Source: Liolophura sinensis (taxonomy: Eukaryota > Mollusca > Polyplacophora > Chitonida > Chitonidae). Taken from it: a stretch of 64,000 nucleotides of DNA. The notes under the pieces were generated by a model, which was not told the DNA's origin, did not search any database, and worked only from the letters and a program-made list of their open reading frames with translations. The number at the start of each line of letters is the position of its first letter. Position 1 is the first letter of the stretch. Shown here piece by piece: positions 48,041-60,200 of this stretch. Both the position numbers and the translations under genes were made by a program. The stretch covers positions 39,917,187-39,981,186 of the forward strand of contig NC_088301.1 in assembly GCF_032854445.1 (NCBI RefSeq), read 5' to 3'.

Positions 48041-48276
48041 GGGGCCTTCGTGGCGGAGGTGGTTAGCGTCCAAGTGCAGCGCAATGACCCAGGAGCCTCT
48101 CTCACCAATGCCGCCTTTCCAGCTCTTCCGCTCCGGCCATGCATGGAGAGGTTTTCCAGCAACCTACGGATGGTCGTCGGCTTCCCCCGAGCCGGTTTCG
48201 TCTGGCCATAATGCTGGTCGCCCTCGCATAAGGGAAACACTCTTGAATGAGGTGTAGAACACCAATCAAATATATA
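48041..48276 (+). mobile_element. SINE-A copy, diverged
   Basis: Head GGGGCCTTCGTGGCGGAGG, body GAGCCTCTCTCACCAATGC, ATGGTCGTCGGCTTCCCCCG, CCATAATGCTGGTCGCCC, and tail GTAGAACACCAATCAAATAT. Several small deletions occur, including in the B box. Confidence 0.85.
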
Positions 48277-51200
48277 ATTATAGTGTGTAAATGCATTTAC
48301 ATAATTCGTTTCCTCTCCATAAAATCCGCAGTATTACATTGCAAAACCAGGAGAAAACGCGATTTTGACTTTTCCCGGAGTATTCAATAATATAGAATTA
48401 GATACTGATTTCTCTACAGGAAAGTCTTCAGCAATTCGTCTATCCATATCTTGGCATGTACATCAAATTCGTATGACATATTTGTGAGACATTAAGGAAA
48501 CGATTAATATATACCCGTAAACACGTATACCCTGCTTTTGGAAAGAATGGAGAAGAGTGGACAAGTTGATATATACATATCAAATCATACATTATCAGCG
48601 ATGACGGACCAAACCTCGCTATATGGAGCTATATGCATACACAACTACAACAGTCGCGTTATATTAACCGGTACGGAGTCACGCATATAATGTTAGCTTT
48701 ATGTTGTGCCTTGATCTAATAGGAGGGTGTTGTGATCGACGCCTGCAGAATCAAAAATCCCACACAAACGCAACCTAGTCCACATTTGCCATTGTTTTCC
48801 CCTTCATATATAAATACTGCATTTACAATTATTATGAATAAGAACAGAAAGGCAAACTAAGGACATTTCGATTTATTATTCCCACGTAAATACTTGGTTA
48901 ACATTGGGATGGATCACTCTATATCTTTTGTTGATGGTAAATGGATCATATGCCGATAAGATTGCGGCACAATTATGATCATAGGTTTTATAGCTTACTG
49001 GAACCATGATGTCTTTATTGTCTCTCCCTCTCTACCTGTGTTTTAAAATTCAAGGACACAAACTTTGAAATGTGCTAGTCATGACGGAATCCTGACTCAT
49101 CTTTCAATACTGACTCATGAGTCTCTCAGATGCTATCCAATGTATTATCACCAAGGGCGTCCTGAGGGTTCCAGTCTTCACAAGACAACAAACGACAAAG
49201 AGTCCATGGTATGTTAGAATGACCAAAATGTTTATTCAATCTCCTAACTTGGTATACATATTGACTGGACTGGAGCCGATGATCGAGGCAGCCATATTGT
49301 TAAAATTGAGGGGGGGTACTATTTAAGAAGAAACAGTTACCAATAAATGATCCTGCCTTTAATATACATGTTTGATGACATATCAGAGACAGTGCTTCGT
49401 TTCAGGTGTATATCTGATGATGGCAGATACAGTTGGTAGTCTACTTTCGTTTTCAAAATAGAATTTAGTACTTCTTCAGTCTTCCGAGGCACCTAACCGA
49501 TCTATTTAGAGCATACCATACAGGTACCTGATGGCCGTAATCAGGGGTGCAAAGAGTAAAAAGTATATCTGAAGTATTTGACACGCATGGGTAACAATTA
49601 AAATATCCATGAGCAGAATATGTAATACGACTCAATATTTATCCATGTCTATACATACCCATATAAGAAAAAAAGAGAACATACTGAAAAAAAATTCTAA
49701 TCACACATGATGCTCTTTTTCATGATTGTGAGCTAGCACTAACCACGATTTCCAAGGAAGAAAATTGGAATTAAAACTGATACTTTATGTTTATATTGGG
49801 GCCTTTTCTTCTTTTTATTAAAAAAAAAACTTGCATGACACCATATGCCAAAATAAAGCATTGGACTTGGGTGTTCATGCTTTATGTGTGAAAGTTTACA
49901 GATTATCCAGGCATGTTCAGTTCGAAATATTCTCTCCTTCAAGTTGGGACCGATCCTAGAGGCTTGGGTGGTAATTGTCTTTGACTAGAGGAAGATGAGG
50001 TAGGCACTCCAGAGCACGATTTAGGCTATCTGTAATACAACATTTGCCCAGCTTTTGCACACTACATACACTTGTCCTTATATTTCAATTCACATAGAAC
50101 AATGGATAGTTATCAGGATTCCAGATAGTCCACCATTTCACAGTACAGTACAGTATTTGTTTTAACAATATCTTTTCCAACATGGATCTTCATATACGTT
50201 TTCCCCGTAATGACCACAGAGCAGGTGTGCAATGTAAATCTCATATAACATGCATAATACTGGCTAGTGTTGATTTCCGAAATAGCAACATTCAGTGCTA
50301 TAGGTGGAGGATGATGTGGTGTCTGATAAATCTCCCACTGGACTGACATGCACTGGGTGTAATCTAAGTATCCCAAGAATGATTTACTAATTTTCCTGAA
50401 CGTAATTCAGCTTTGATTGTTCAATTCCACCTAATGGTAACATGATTGTGTAATTTGAAAAAAAAAATAATAATGTATAAACGTGACCACTGGTTATAGG
50501 TCCCCTTTTGTTCACGGGATTAAAAAAACTGTCTGATATACATAAAGACAATGCATGAACAAAACACAATCAAGAAGTTAGTAGAATTCTTATTATAATA
50601 ATAATTACAATGCTTGAGGTACACAAGGACACAAAGGTTAACAACATATAATATTGATGATGGACAGTTAAAAACCCCATGGTTGGCAGTCACCCATCAG
50701 AGTGACATTGCTAAGAAATCCTTCAATATGTTGTGGATGTTCTTCAACACACATTAAGCCACATGATTCTCCACACAGTTTGCTGTATTACAGTTATATC
50801 GTTTTGCAAGTCACCAAGTAGCACTTTTACAGTCACATATGAGCACTCCACCCATTGTCAGCATTTTGGTATAACAATACAGGTAGAGATAGACAGATCA
50901 TAATTTAATTCAAGCACAGAATTGATTTCTGAGCTAGGCAATCTGAATGGGGACTTCCAATCCAAAAGGGCAAGTATTGGCACATGCAGTGATCATCAGA
51001 GTTCATAAATAATCCTAGTCCACAACAAACAGTTACTACACAATACAGATGGACAGACTAGCTGTTGCTCTGAAACGAGTGTTTTTCTATCTAGCTAGGC
51101 TATCATCTAAACTAAGGGTCACTTGTCAAGCTATATACAGCTGGGACTGTTATCCCGAAGTTTTTTTTTCTGAACATATCTGCTTCCATAACAGTAGCAT

Positions 51201-51898
51201 AAACAACTTCAGAACTGAACACATCATGTGTTCTAATACAGGTATGTGTACAAGTTTTTGCAACAAAAGAAAAAAGATTCAGCTACTCCCTAAACTATTC
51301 AAATGCACATTGATGTACCTGAAGGGCTAAAATAATAAAAAAAAACATGATATTGTACATGAACCCTTACACTAAAAGGTATCATCAACATCAGTAAAAC
51401 ATATTTCCATATTGCTTTAAAATCAATTTCATAGTCCTAGTTTCAAAAAATCAAGCATACATCAAGTTTCACACTGGATCCACATTCTTGCTGAGAAACG
51501 CATTACAGCTATAGATTTTAAGACCTTAAACAAACCATTACACAAAGAACAAAGTGCATAATATCAATTGGTATCAATAATACCAGGAAAATTAGGATCT
51601 TGCAGCAAGACCCATAAAACTAATAAAAAAGGAGTTTTGGATCTAAATGATACTCTAAATGCTTATAAAACATTCCCCACACCATTTTCTAGAAAGAGCC
51701 AGGAAATAGTGGAAAGGTCAGATAAAAACATTCTTGTAGCTAATGGAAGGGTAAAATCAAGAGAGTGGGGAATAATTACATTAGCTTGTGTAGGAAATGA
51801 TTTCATTATACAGTAGTAAAACAGTCATAAACTACAGACAAATTCTGTCTGAATATACATGTAAATTATGCTTCATTTCACAAAAAGAAAATCATCTC

Positions 51899-51972
51899 TA
51901 CTTAGAGGTGAGATCTAAACATACAACTTTGTCTTACTGGAAGATGCATGCACCACTCAGCCACTAAGGCAT
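51899..51972 (-). mobile_element. tRNA-like fragment (SINE head) in the DAG1 3' region
   Basis: The minus strand reads CCTTAGTGGCTGAGTGGTGC (A box), AGTAAGACAAAGTTGTATG and GTTTAGATCTCACCTCTAAG (B box), in tRNA order and spacing. The acceptor stem ends pair poorly and no long variable arm is evident, so it is judged a tRNA-derived SINE head or tRNA pseudogene rather than a working tRNA gene. Confidence 0.5.
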
Positions 51973-51983
51973 ATCAGTAAACT

Positions 51984-51989
51984 TTTATT
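51984..51989 (-). terminator. Candidate DAG1 polyadenylation signal AATAAA
   Basis: Plus-strand TTTATT reads AATAAA on the minus strand, about 545 bases past the DAG1 stop. It would give a moderate 3' untranslated region that includes the tRNA-like fragment only if a later signal is used. Motif only. Confidence 0.35.
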
Positions 51990-52533
51990 AGTTTGGATAA
52001 AGGAACATTATATTAGCTACACTAAGCACAAGGGAAAAACCTGTATCTGCAACCTGTCAATCTTCCAAAGATAACAGATTCTTGATTTGTAATTTTAAAT
52101 CATTAAATTGTGGTAACCTTGAAAGGACGTGTGCATTTGGTACACTGGGTAATGTATAATCGAATTACCTACTTATGACGGCAAAGAAACACCTTCAAAA
52201 CCGTCTCAGTTTGCATAGCTTTCAGTATGTGCACGCAAAGCTCCGCACTGGATTCCTTTACCAGCACTTTTGTACACACAGCAGTTTTCTTTTTTGACAT
52301 AAAACACTACAGTGTAGCAGTCCTAGTAACTTCTCTCTCCCATCTTTTCTTCTTGACAAGAAAAATGGTAAATCCACAGACCAGAAAGCCAAGAATGCTC
52401 AAATAAGACAAGAAATAGAACCTTTCTTCTGGAGAGACTTTCACATACAGCACCCTCTAGTATAAGGAGGAAATTTTCACTCAAGTCTGATGGCGAATTC
52501 CACTGAAAATCTCCGCACAGAGTACAAAGAGTC

Positions 52534-55041
52534 TTAAGGGGGCACATAGGGTGGAGGATTTCTGTAGGCAGGTTGCACGTGTGGCCTGGGTTGTTTATTT
52601 TCACTAGAGGCTGTTACAGGTGGGGGTGGTCTATACAGTGGTGAGGTCACATCATTCTCGTCCATCTCTTGATCATCTGTGGCTGCTGCATGATCTTTGT
52701 GATTAGATGGTGGTGTGGAGCCTGGGCTCTCACTGGAAGACCTTCGGTATCCTGGAGGTGGGTTTGGAGGTTTCTCTTTCTCCATGATAAGAGGCTTGGA
52801 AGAATCTGAAGGTTTGTCCTGAAGTTCATCAGGAAATATTACTGGAATACCCTTATTAACAAAAGTGTGATGGTCCTGCATATTCATTTTACCCTTGCGT
52901 TTTTTTCTGTACAAACAGCAGGCAATGATAAGGGCTATGAATAAAATGGCAACGATGACCACAGCAGGGACAACAGTTGTGATATATATATCATCACTGT
53001 CATCATCATCCTTTGATGTATCAACTTCATCATCGTCCCCACCTTCAGGCTTTGGCTCAGGTGATGGAACAGTCTGGTAAGGTGGAGTGGCTTTTGGTTT
53101 TATTTCCGAAGCAAGAAACTGTTCATCAAAATCTACATTGGCACAACTACCTTGGGGAACAGCAGCTGCTTGAGTGATGGTGTAAGGACCCATGGCTCTT
53201 TTTGCTTCCTCAGTAAGGGTCATATTTTTGGTCAGGAATTTACCCATCAGATCAACAATGTCCTCTACTGGGCAACCATCGGTGGGCAGTGAATTATTGG
53301 TCCAAGAGTATACCACGGATCCTCTTTCAATTTTGGTAACTGTCATCCTCTTAGGGTTCTTATCACCATATAATCGAGCAATTCTGTTTGCAAGGTCAAT
53401 TCTGTTTCGAGGATCAGACATGAATTTATCATAGTCATAGTCTATAGTGAAGGCAAATTCATGATTAACTTCACGGTCCATCTTGCTGGAAAGAACTTCA
53501 ATATTAAAGTTTTGCCTTACGACAGCCCCCTTAGAATCTCTTCCAATCACCAACAACTTGTAGACTCCCCTATCTTCTGCCAATGGCAGTCCAACAAGGA
53601 GTTGTTTCTTCTGGTCATAACGCAACCAACTTATTTTATCCTTGATGACTTCCTTTGTATCTGTGACCACGTCAATCACAAGTGATCTGGTATTTCCATC
53701 GTCACAGTCGTAAAAGGCATTTTCTGGAATCTTGAAGCGGAGGTGTTCCCCATCATGGATCATAACATGCTCAATTCTCTCCCACACATCAGGATTTCGG
53801 TCAATTCCATCATTTGGACATGGGAATGGATGCACAGGCTGGGGAGGTGTCTTCGGTCTGGGCGTTCGTCTTGGAGTGGGTCTTGTGGTTGGAGCTCTGG
53901 TAGTGGTGAGTACAGTTGGCACTTGGGTTGCTCCAGTTGGGCGAGTATCTCCTGTTGGTTCTTGTGTCATCTCTGTAGTAGTTGGAAGCATATCTGTCTT
54001 TTTCGTCTTTTCTTCTCCTGGCATAACCATAGAGGGTTCCAGAACTTCAGATCTAGTCATCTCCGGTTTGTCGGTGTACATTCTGTCCGGAATTGTTTTT
54101 ATGCCATCATCAGTGGTAACAGTTTTGGTAGCCTCCATATCCACAACTCGAGTTGGTTGGATTTCAGCAGCAGTGGCACTAGCTTTGGGAGGTCTCTCTC
54201 TAGAAGACATGGGTTTAATTTCTGGTGCTTTTTCGGTTGGCTGCACAACACTGAATGTAGGAGATACCATACTTGGTACCACTCTTGTCATTTTGGGATC
54301 GACACCCATCCCTTTGTCTGTAGAGGTGATGGTGGCTACTGGAAGCTTAGAAGGTGGTGCTAGTATGATGCTTGGCGTCGCTGTGGCACGGACTTGACGA
54401 CGGACTCGTTTCACTGTGGGTTTGAGTCTGCTGTTAGTTACGTGCCAACCAACAATCCCATGGCCAATGGCAGTGGACATTTCACCATTTGCAGATGTTG
54501 TCTCAACCTGTTGTAAAACCGGCATGTGATCAGGCTCTACTTTTCCACAGCCAACAAGCCAAGAGAAAAAAGCTCCAGAAAATTTTGAGGATTTTGCATC
54601 TCCTGGACCTGCTACAAGGGCAGAAGTGTCAAACTTGTCCTGGTCACCAACTGGAGCCATTTTCAACATTTCAGCAGCGATATTTAAATGAGAGGTGAGT
54701 TTATTGGCCAGGTCAATTTTTGATATTGGTAAAAGCTGATCTAAGTCAGTATCAACAACAATGGTAACCATGGTTACTGGATCACCTTGCTGGCAATTGA
54801 CTGCTTTGGCCGCTGTCTTTCCCATGGACTTCAATGGTTTACTGCTTGACACATGAGGACTATCATCTTTAACAACCAAAGAGAAGATGTCTGTAGCTTT
54901 GGACAGTGTGTCATCATTGTGAGCAATGACTTCTAAGTTGTACTGGCCTTTATCGGATGGACCAGGTACCCCTTGGAGAGCTTGCAGTTCTGTGTCAAAG
55001 GTAAGCCAACTTGGTAGGGCATTTTTCCCAGATTCTACTAC
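52534..55041 (-). CDS. DAG1: Dystroglycan coding exon 2 (bulk of the protein)
   Basis: Acceptor TCTTTGCAG precedes GTAGTAGAATCTGG; the open frame extends 23 codons further upstream into the intron, and those codons are not part of the protein. This exon encodes residues 132-966, including the RVRR site, the mucin region with clustered Thr/Pro (TTTRAPTTRPTP), the Gly-Ser cleavage site, transmembrane helix and cytoplasmic tail. N-glycosylation-type sites include NNS in SWTNNSLP and NMT. The stop is TAA at 52536-52534. The antisense strand of the mucin region is stop-free over 220 codons, a composition shadow. Confidence 0.96.
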   Translation of the reverse strand, partial: VVESGKNALPSWLTFDTELQALQGVPGPSDKGQYNLEVIAHNDDTLSKATDIFSLVVKDDSPHVSSSKPLKSMGKTAAKAVNCQQGDPVTMVTIVVDTDLDQLLPISKIDLANKLTSHLNIAAEMLKMAPVGDQDKFDTSALVAGPGDAKSSKFSGAFFSWLVGCGKVEPDHMPVLQQVETTSANGEMSTAIGHGIVGWHVTNSRLKPTVKRVRRQVRATATPSIILAPPSKLPVATITSTDKGMGVDPKMTRVVPSMVSPTFSVVQPTEKAPEIKPMSSRERPPKASATAAEIQPTRVVDMEATKTVTTDDGIKTIPDRMYTDKPEMTRSEVLEPSMVMPGEEKTKKTDMLPTTTEMTQEPTGDTRPTGATQVPTVLTTTRAPTTRPTPRRTPRPKTPPQPVHPFPCPNDGIDRNPDVWERIEHVMIHDGEHLRFKIPENAFYDCDDGNTRSLVIDVVTDTKEVIKDKISWLRYDQKKQLLVGLPLAEDRGVYKLLVIGRDSKGAVVRQNFNIEVLSSKMDREVNHEFAFTIDYDYDKFMSDPRNRIDLANRIARLYGDKNPKRMTVTKIERGSVVYSWTNNSLPTDGCPVEDIVDLMGKFLTKNMTLTEEAKRAMGPYTITQAAAVPQGSCANVDFDEQFLASEIKPKATPPYQTVPSPEPKPEGGDDDEVDTSKDDDDSDDIYITTVVPAVVIVAILFIALIIACCLYRKKRKGKMNMQDHHTFVNKGIPVIFPDELQDKPSDSSKPLIMEKEKPPNPPPGYRRSSSESPGSTPPSNHKDHAAATDDQEMDENDVTSPLYRPPPPVTASSENKQPRPHVQPAYRNPPPYVPP

Positions 55042-57296
55042 CTGCAAAGATAGAATTGAAAAGCATGCATTAATTAAAATAATAAGAACCAATTTTATTT
55101 CTACTTTCACTGACAGAATGTGGCGGCATTATCTACAAACAGTATATTTTATACATTTACCTATTTACTGTTACTGAAATACCTAAAAGTTACTACTTCA
55201 CAACCAGTAAAGGCTGTTTTAATATATCATGCAGATCTGCATTAAAGAATACGAGCACTGAAGAACTGACTTAAAAGGTGATGAAAAAGCAGGGTGTGTA
55301 GTATCATATCTGATTTCAGAAAGAGTGAACTTTGTTCTACTTATATACATGAATGAAAGCCTATCTGTCCAACTTCTTCAAATGTACGCCGGACTTCATT
55401 CCTGTGTGTACATCCACCTGTCCTATGACCTTTTCTCTCTTGGATAAACATTAATATTTGTGACTTGTTAATGCATTCAACTTATCCACTGACCACTTTG
55501 GCTTCTGAAAGACCATGTTGTTTTGTGACAAATTTGGGGAGGGAAGGCTTATTCTCTACATGTAGGTCAATGCGCTTGCAACAAAACATTTCTGGAAAAT
55601 CTTAACAATGAAATAGTGAACAAATGCTTACCTACATGTATGTCTTTTACAGTTACACTCCAATGCACAAAGCTGTTTCTATCTTTTTTCTGTGTTTAAA
55701 AAGGTACCTTGGCTATAACTGGTATCCTTTTGAAACCAGCACTTTTTGCTGGTACTTGGCCTATCCACATTACACACAACTGTCACTGCAGCACCAAATT
55801 ACACTCTAACTGACTTAAAGTTCCATATCTATCCCACTAAAAGCCAACTTACAACTAGCTGAATTAACATGCTAATATACCTCAGGCAGAATGCTATTAA
55901 TGTTTATAGTACCAATTCCGTACTTGCTTATCTGGTTCATCATTCAAGTGTACAATATATATAATATATCAGCCTCTAAATACATACTCCTATTACATGT
56001 ATTGAATGTGACTGATATTTAGCAGTTCATAATATTATACACTTTTAGTACGTACTCACAGGTACTTTAAAATCATTTATTTCTACAGAATTTAGTCTAC
56101 TTAGTCAAAAACTGGTTTTCTTCATTCATTTACAGGTAACAAATTTATGATCGAGTTTTCACTATGGTTTTAACTCACAGCCTTATCAGTCATCAATAGA
56201 GTGGTCAAGGATATTAAGTTATCCCCCTTAGCACACTGACGGCTACAAGCAAGCAATAATTCTTTGGAATTTTAGTGAATTAGTGAATCAAGACAAGATA
56301 TGTTTTCTTCACGAAATAAAGAAAGAAAGTATTCTTCATAAGCTGATCTTCTAATTATAATATAATATAATAAACTTATAAATAGTAAAAAAATATATGA
56401 TAATTCATTCAGCTAACCATACCACTGAACAAAATCATTGAAGAAATGCATTTGGCCTCCCAAATGTAGTAGCATACCGTAATTGCATGTTTTTGAATTG
56501 CTGTTAGCGATATATTCATTGGATTTGTATAATTTTCATATTTCCACATTGTCTGAGCTTACACGATCTGTTGTTTGTACAACCAAATCTTACTGGTTGC
56601 TGAAAGAATAGTAAGCATGGGTCTTTTTCCCTATGCTTCAACACTGGGTAGACATTTTGCTTTTATCACATTAAGGTGATCACATGATCTCCAACTTCCA
56701 GGCAGTCTTAAGGAATAATGGTAACTGATGTTGAATGTCACATTGGCAATGATTCAGCCAAATTGGGTTGATTTGTTTAGTAACTGGTATTACTAACGTA
56801 CAGGTTTACCTATCAAATATGGTTTTCACAATTTAGGACTAAAACACCATGCTTTATTGGTAGTAACAACTCCTTAGTTTCATAAAATACATGACAACCT
56901 TACCGTGTATGAGTGAACGTTGCCCTGGAAAGCATCTTGTGGTATATGAAAGTTAAAAACCTTTCCAACAGCCGCCGAGGTGTCTGCTACACCCCAATTC
57001 ACTTTCACAGCATCTTCCTTGTTGGCCGGAGAATCTATGTGTACACTGTCTATGTCATTGGAAACAATCTGAGCAGAGCTAGCAATGCCAAATAACAAAG
57101 CTAACAAGAACATAAGTAGCCATGGACAGAGGTGCAACTGCGTTCGAGCTTTGCGACAGTCTTGCTGTAAACTTCGAGTCTTTCTGCAGTAATCCATAGC
57201 AGCACGGCTGTGCACCTCAGAGATCATGCTACATGAATCACTTTTGGATTTCAGAGTTTCTTGCGAGACTTGGTGTCTTCCTTCAAATGCAACCAT
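52534..57296 (-). CDS. DAG1: Dystroglycan (two coding exons, 966 residues)
   Basis: Dystroglycan links laminin and other matrix proteins outside the cell to dystrophin and the actin cytoskeleton inside. The spliced frame is 57296-56904 joined to 55041-52534, 131 plus 835 residues; human DAG1 is 895. Order: long N-terminal extension and signal anchor (hydrophobic about 56-72, likely cleavage SSA|Q at 75/76); cadherin-like alpha domain with LPSWLTFD; S6-like domain; furin-type RVRR at 343-346; Thr/Pro-rich mucin region (about 357-538); second cadherin-like domain; SEA-like region with the Gly-Ser autoproteolysis site G705/S706 (ERGSVVYSW); acidic stretch; transmembrane helix (about 819-841) followed by RKKRKGK; cytoplasmic tail with PPGY (about Y896), RPPPP and the C-terminal PPPYVPP (Y963) that binds the dystrophin WW-EF module. 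An in-frame TGA at 57314-57312 fixes the start region; M1, M24 or M34 could initiate. Confidence 0.97.
55042..56903 (-). other. Dystroglycan intron between the two coding exons
   Basis: 1.86 kb, GT-AG, phase 0. It is AT-rich with no recognised exon or transposon; a short TATAATATAATATAATAA run lies near 56356. Confidence 0.8.
56904..57296 (-). CDS. DAG1: Dystroglycan coding exon 1
   Basis: Encodes residues 1-131 and ends in phase 0 at the donor ACG|GTAAGG. A basic, Cys-containing leader of about 55 residues precedes the hydrophobic core LLMFLLALLFGIASSAQ, which is unusually late for a signal peptide; initiation at M34 would give a more ordinary one. The end, VGKVFNFHIPQDAFQGNVHS, matches the start of the first cadherin-like domain of dystroglycan. 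Confidence 0.93.
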
Positions 57297-60200
57297 GATG
57301 GAATGTTCACTTCACTTCCTAGATTGTGCCCCAAACGGGGTTGACGTTGTCACAGCAACTCGACTAGACGACTGTCACAGACAAGGCAATAACAGGAAAG
57401 AACTGTGTGGTTATCCTCTGTTCACAAGGAGGGCTACATCCTAAGGTCAACAGGGGTCAACTGAAATGGCAAAAATTAAATACAATTTCAATGAAATACA
57501 ATATTCACAAGATTTTGAATTTGACATTTCTGTAACGGATCAAGTAGAAAAAAAGAGAAAGGATGACGTGACATTCCAACCATGTTCAGAACAATGGCAT
57601 TTCCTTAAAGTTAAACATGTTGTGCAGCTGGTACTGGAGTGTTTCCCTACAACTGTTTTCCACTCCTTAACTTGCATGCCTTCTTCTAAAGCAAGAAAAA
57701 ACCCTATAAGGGAAACATATATCAGAAAGATGATTACCAGAAAGACAAGAACAATTGTGACCAGAGGAATTCTTGTTTTCTGCCGCTTCTTGACCCTTTT
57801 AGGCTATGCAGCCTATATTTAATTTTTAACTGTAGTTCTTTAAACCTGGAAAATGAGGTCATTGCAACCCCTATAAACATTCCTGGGGTGTCTCTAGATA
57901 GTGAAGTGTAACTGGAAACATTAGCCAAGGCAGTGAGTCTCGTGTTTGTGAACACCCTCCACTTCCTACTAAGCCTGCAACACCCTTGGGTGGATGAGTA
58001 ATTCACTGGTGTTCCAACATAAAGCATCTGCTTTCAAGAAACACTCTAACGGTAACCAACAGCAACCAAAGAGATAATTTAACTTCTGATGTAAATCTGC
58101 TGACAAGAGAAAGTAAAGGAGATGAAGAAATAAGTCCAATTCATCTCACCACCTTTTACTGCTGCTACAATTCAGAGCAATTTTAGGAATACTAACATTT
58201 TAATGATGCATTACCTAAGGTTCATACACAAAACCTAACAATTAGAGGCCAAAAAATGTTGAGATTTAGTTGGTTATTATATTGCCATGAGGTATAATCA
58301 TTATCTTTAAATTTTCCATGTCAAGGTATTGAACCAAAGCCTCAGCTGTGTACACATGTATGTTGATGAAATCTTTACCGTTTATATCTACGCATGGTGA
58401 TTACAACAACAAAAAAAAAAAAAAACAAAAAAAAAAACAACCCAACACATCAAACCTTATGTTCAAGGTTGAATAACAAAACGACACATTATAAGGGTAA
58501 TTCACAAGCATTGTTCTAGCAAAATGCATCTGTAATCACAAGACCAGCTGCTCATTCAAAACATAAGAATCGCCCTGAAGCTATTCTCTGTAAATGTGGG
58601 ACAACTGACACTTTCTCAGCCTCCCGTACAGATTGCAACATAATTAAAACAAATAAAAAAAGGAGTTATGGTTTGCACTCATCCCTATATACTTACATGA
58701 ATACCATATTTCTGGCTGTTCTACCACATAGAGGCACGGTTAACTAATGATGCTGAGCATGTAACCTTTACACTAACATTGCGAGCTGTGAATCAGCTGT
58801 TGCTATGGTAATCATCAGGTCATCCCGCGTTTTAGACACTTGATCTAGCAAAACTGAACAAGAGCAAACACCCACAAAAATCAGGGCTCCACAATATCCC
58901 AGTTAAAGTTTGAATGCATCAATTTCCTTCCACAAACATGTCATCTCCAGTAATTAACCTTCTCTGTTCAGTTTCTTTTCGAAACAGCAAACCTACCTCC
59001 AAAAACAAAGAGTTCAGGCAGGGGCATGAGCACAACCAGCCTAACTGTGGGCAGCCGAGCCAGAACTGATAACACAAGCCAGCCCCACTATTCATACAGA
59101 CTGTGTGTGACCTAGTTATGGTGGCTTGAGGAGCTGCATGGTGAACCTAGCAGCACCACAAGCAGTGTGAAGGTCCAGAAACCTCTCATGGACCTTAAAC
59201 ACAGAAGCATGTCACTTTACAAATCAGTATGACCAGAACTGCCCTGTAGCAGCAGTAAACCTGCACAATGTACTAGGACGCAAGAGACTGATCTGTTGTG
59301 TGGGTAGTTACTGGGCCTAAGCTCATGCGGTAATTGACAGCAAAAGCAATTAACCTATCTGACTTCAGTGAAGCGATTCAATGTGGTTTATGAAGTTTGC
59401 ATTGCAGTATTATGTCTTACATGACATGATTACTTGGAATACTTCTTTACAGAAAATTCTTACTAATTACATATACATGCACCACAAATTGTTCAATATA
59501 ACATTTGCTCTCATACACGTAAGAAAACACACATTTGTGAATCATACTTGTCATTTCATACCCTGGACTGACCCAGGAGCCTCTCACCAATGCGATTGCT
59601 GTGAGTTCAAGTTCAGCTCATGCTCGCTTCCTCTCTGAAGGTAGGTGAGAAGGTCTGCCAGTAACATGTGGATGGTTGTGGGCTTCCCCCGGACTCTGTC
59701 CGGTTTCTTCCCACCATAACAATGGTTGCTGTCTTATAAGTGAAACATTCTTGAGTACAGCATAAAACACCAATCAAATAAATAAATAAAATAAATACAA
59801 CATGCACAGTGCCTAATGCAGGTACCCACACAACAAGATAAGTGAGCAGTGCATGTCCGGGTGAACCACTGGTCAGCCAGAATATGTACCTTTCATAATG
59901 ACCAACTAATGTGTTTACACAAACCTCACCCTGCACACTAATGATGTTCATTAACTATTTCCAGCGGAAGTCTGACATTGTGCTAACCTATATGCCACTG
60001 GCCACTGAGGACTCAAATATTCTAACACATGTTAGACGTATGTTGGCATTTTCTTATATTCTTCATAAAATCCTACAACTTCTTTCTCACCACTGACTTA
60101 TTGTTCCCTTTACCTATTTGTCATCTCTAGCTCCACTACTTCGCACTGAACTTCCATTCATACAGAGCCTTCTCAGGAATGACGCTCCCACAAGCTCTCA

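Larger units (their letters stand above)
33595..52533. other. 19-kb gene-poor interval between GANP and DAG1
   Basis: Both flanking genes end here: GANP from the left and DAG1 from the right, so it is a tail-to-tail interval. I see SINEs, a chimeric SINE, a higher-order minisatellite, a LINE remnant and a MITE, listed separately. Open frames are short and without recognisable similarity. Two weak gene-like signals (about 45011-45070 and 46622-46855) are described under findings. The stretches 37200-39360, 42650-45000 and 48280-51890 hold nothing I can name. Confidence 0.55.

Noticed and set aside
53732-54397. Plus-strand open frames of 221 and 206 codons over the dystroglycan mucin region
   Set aside because: Antisense shadows of Thr/Pro-rich coding sequence; dystroglycan on the minus strand is certain.
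57466-57822. 118-codon plus-strand open frame starting MAKIKYNFNEIQ
   Set aside because: No recognisable similarity, no promoter or splice context, and such lengths occur by chance in AT-rich sequence of this size. It could be re-examined with transcript data.
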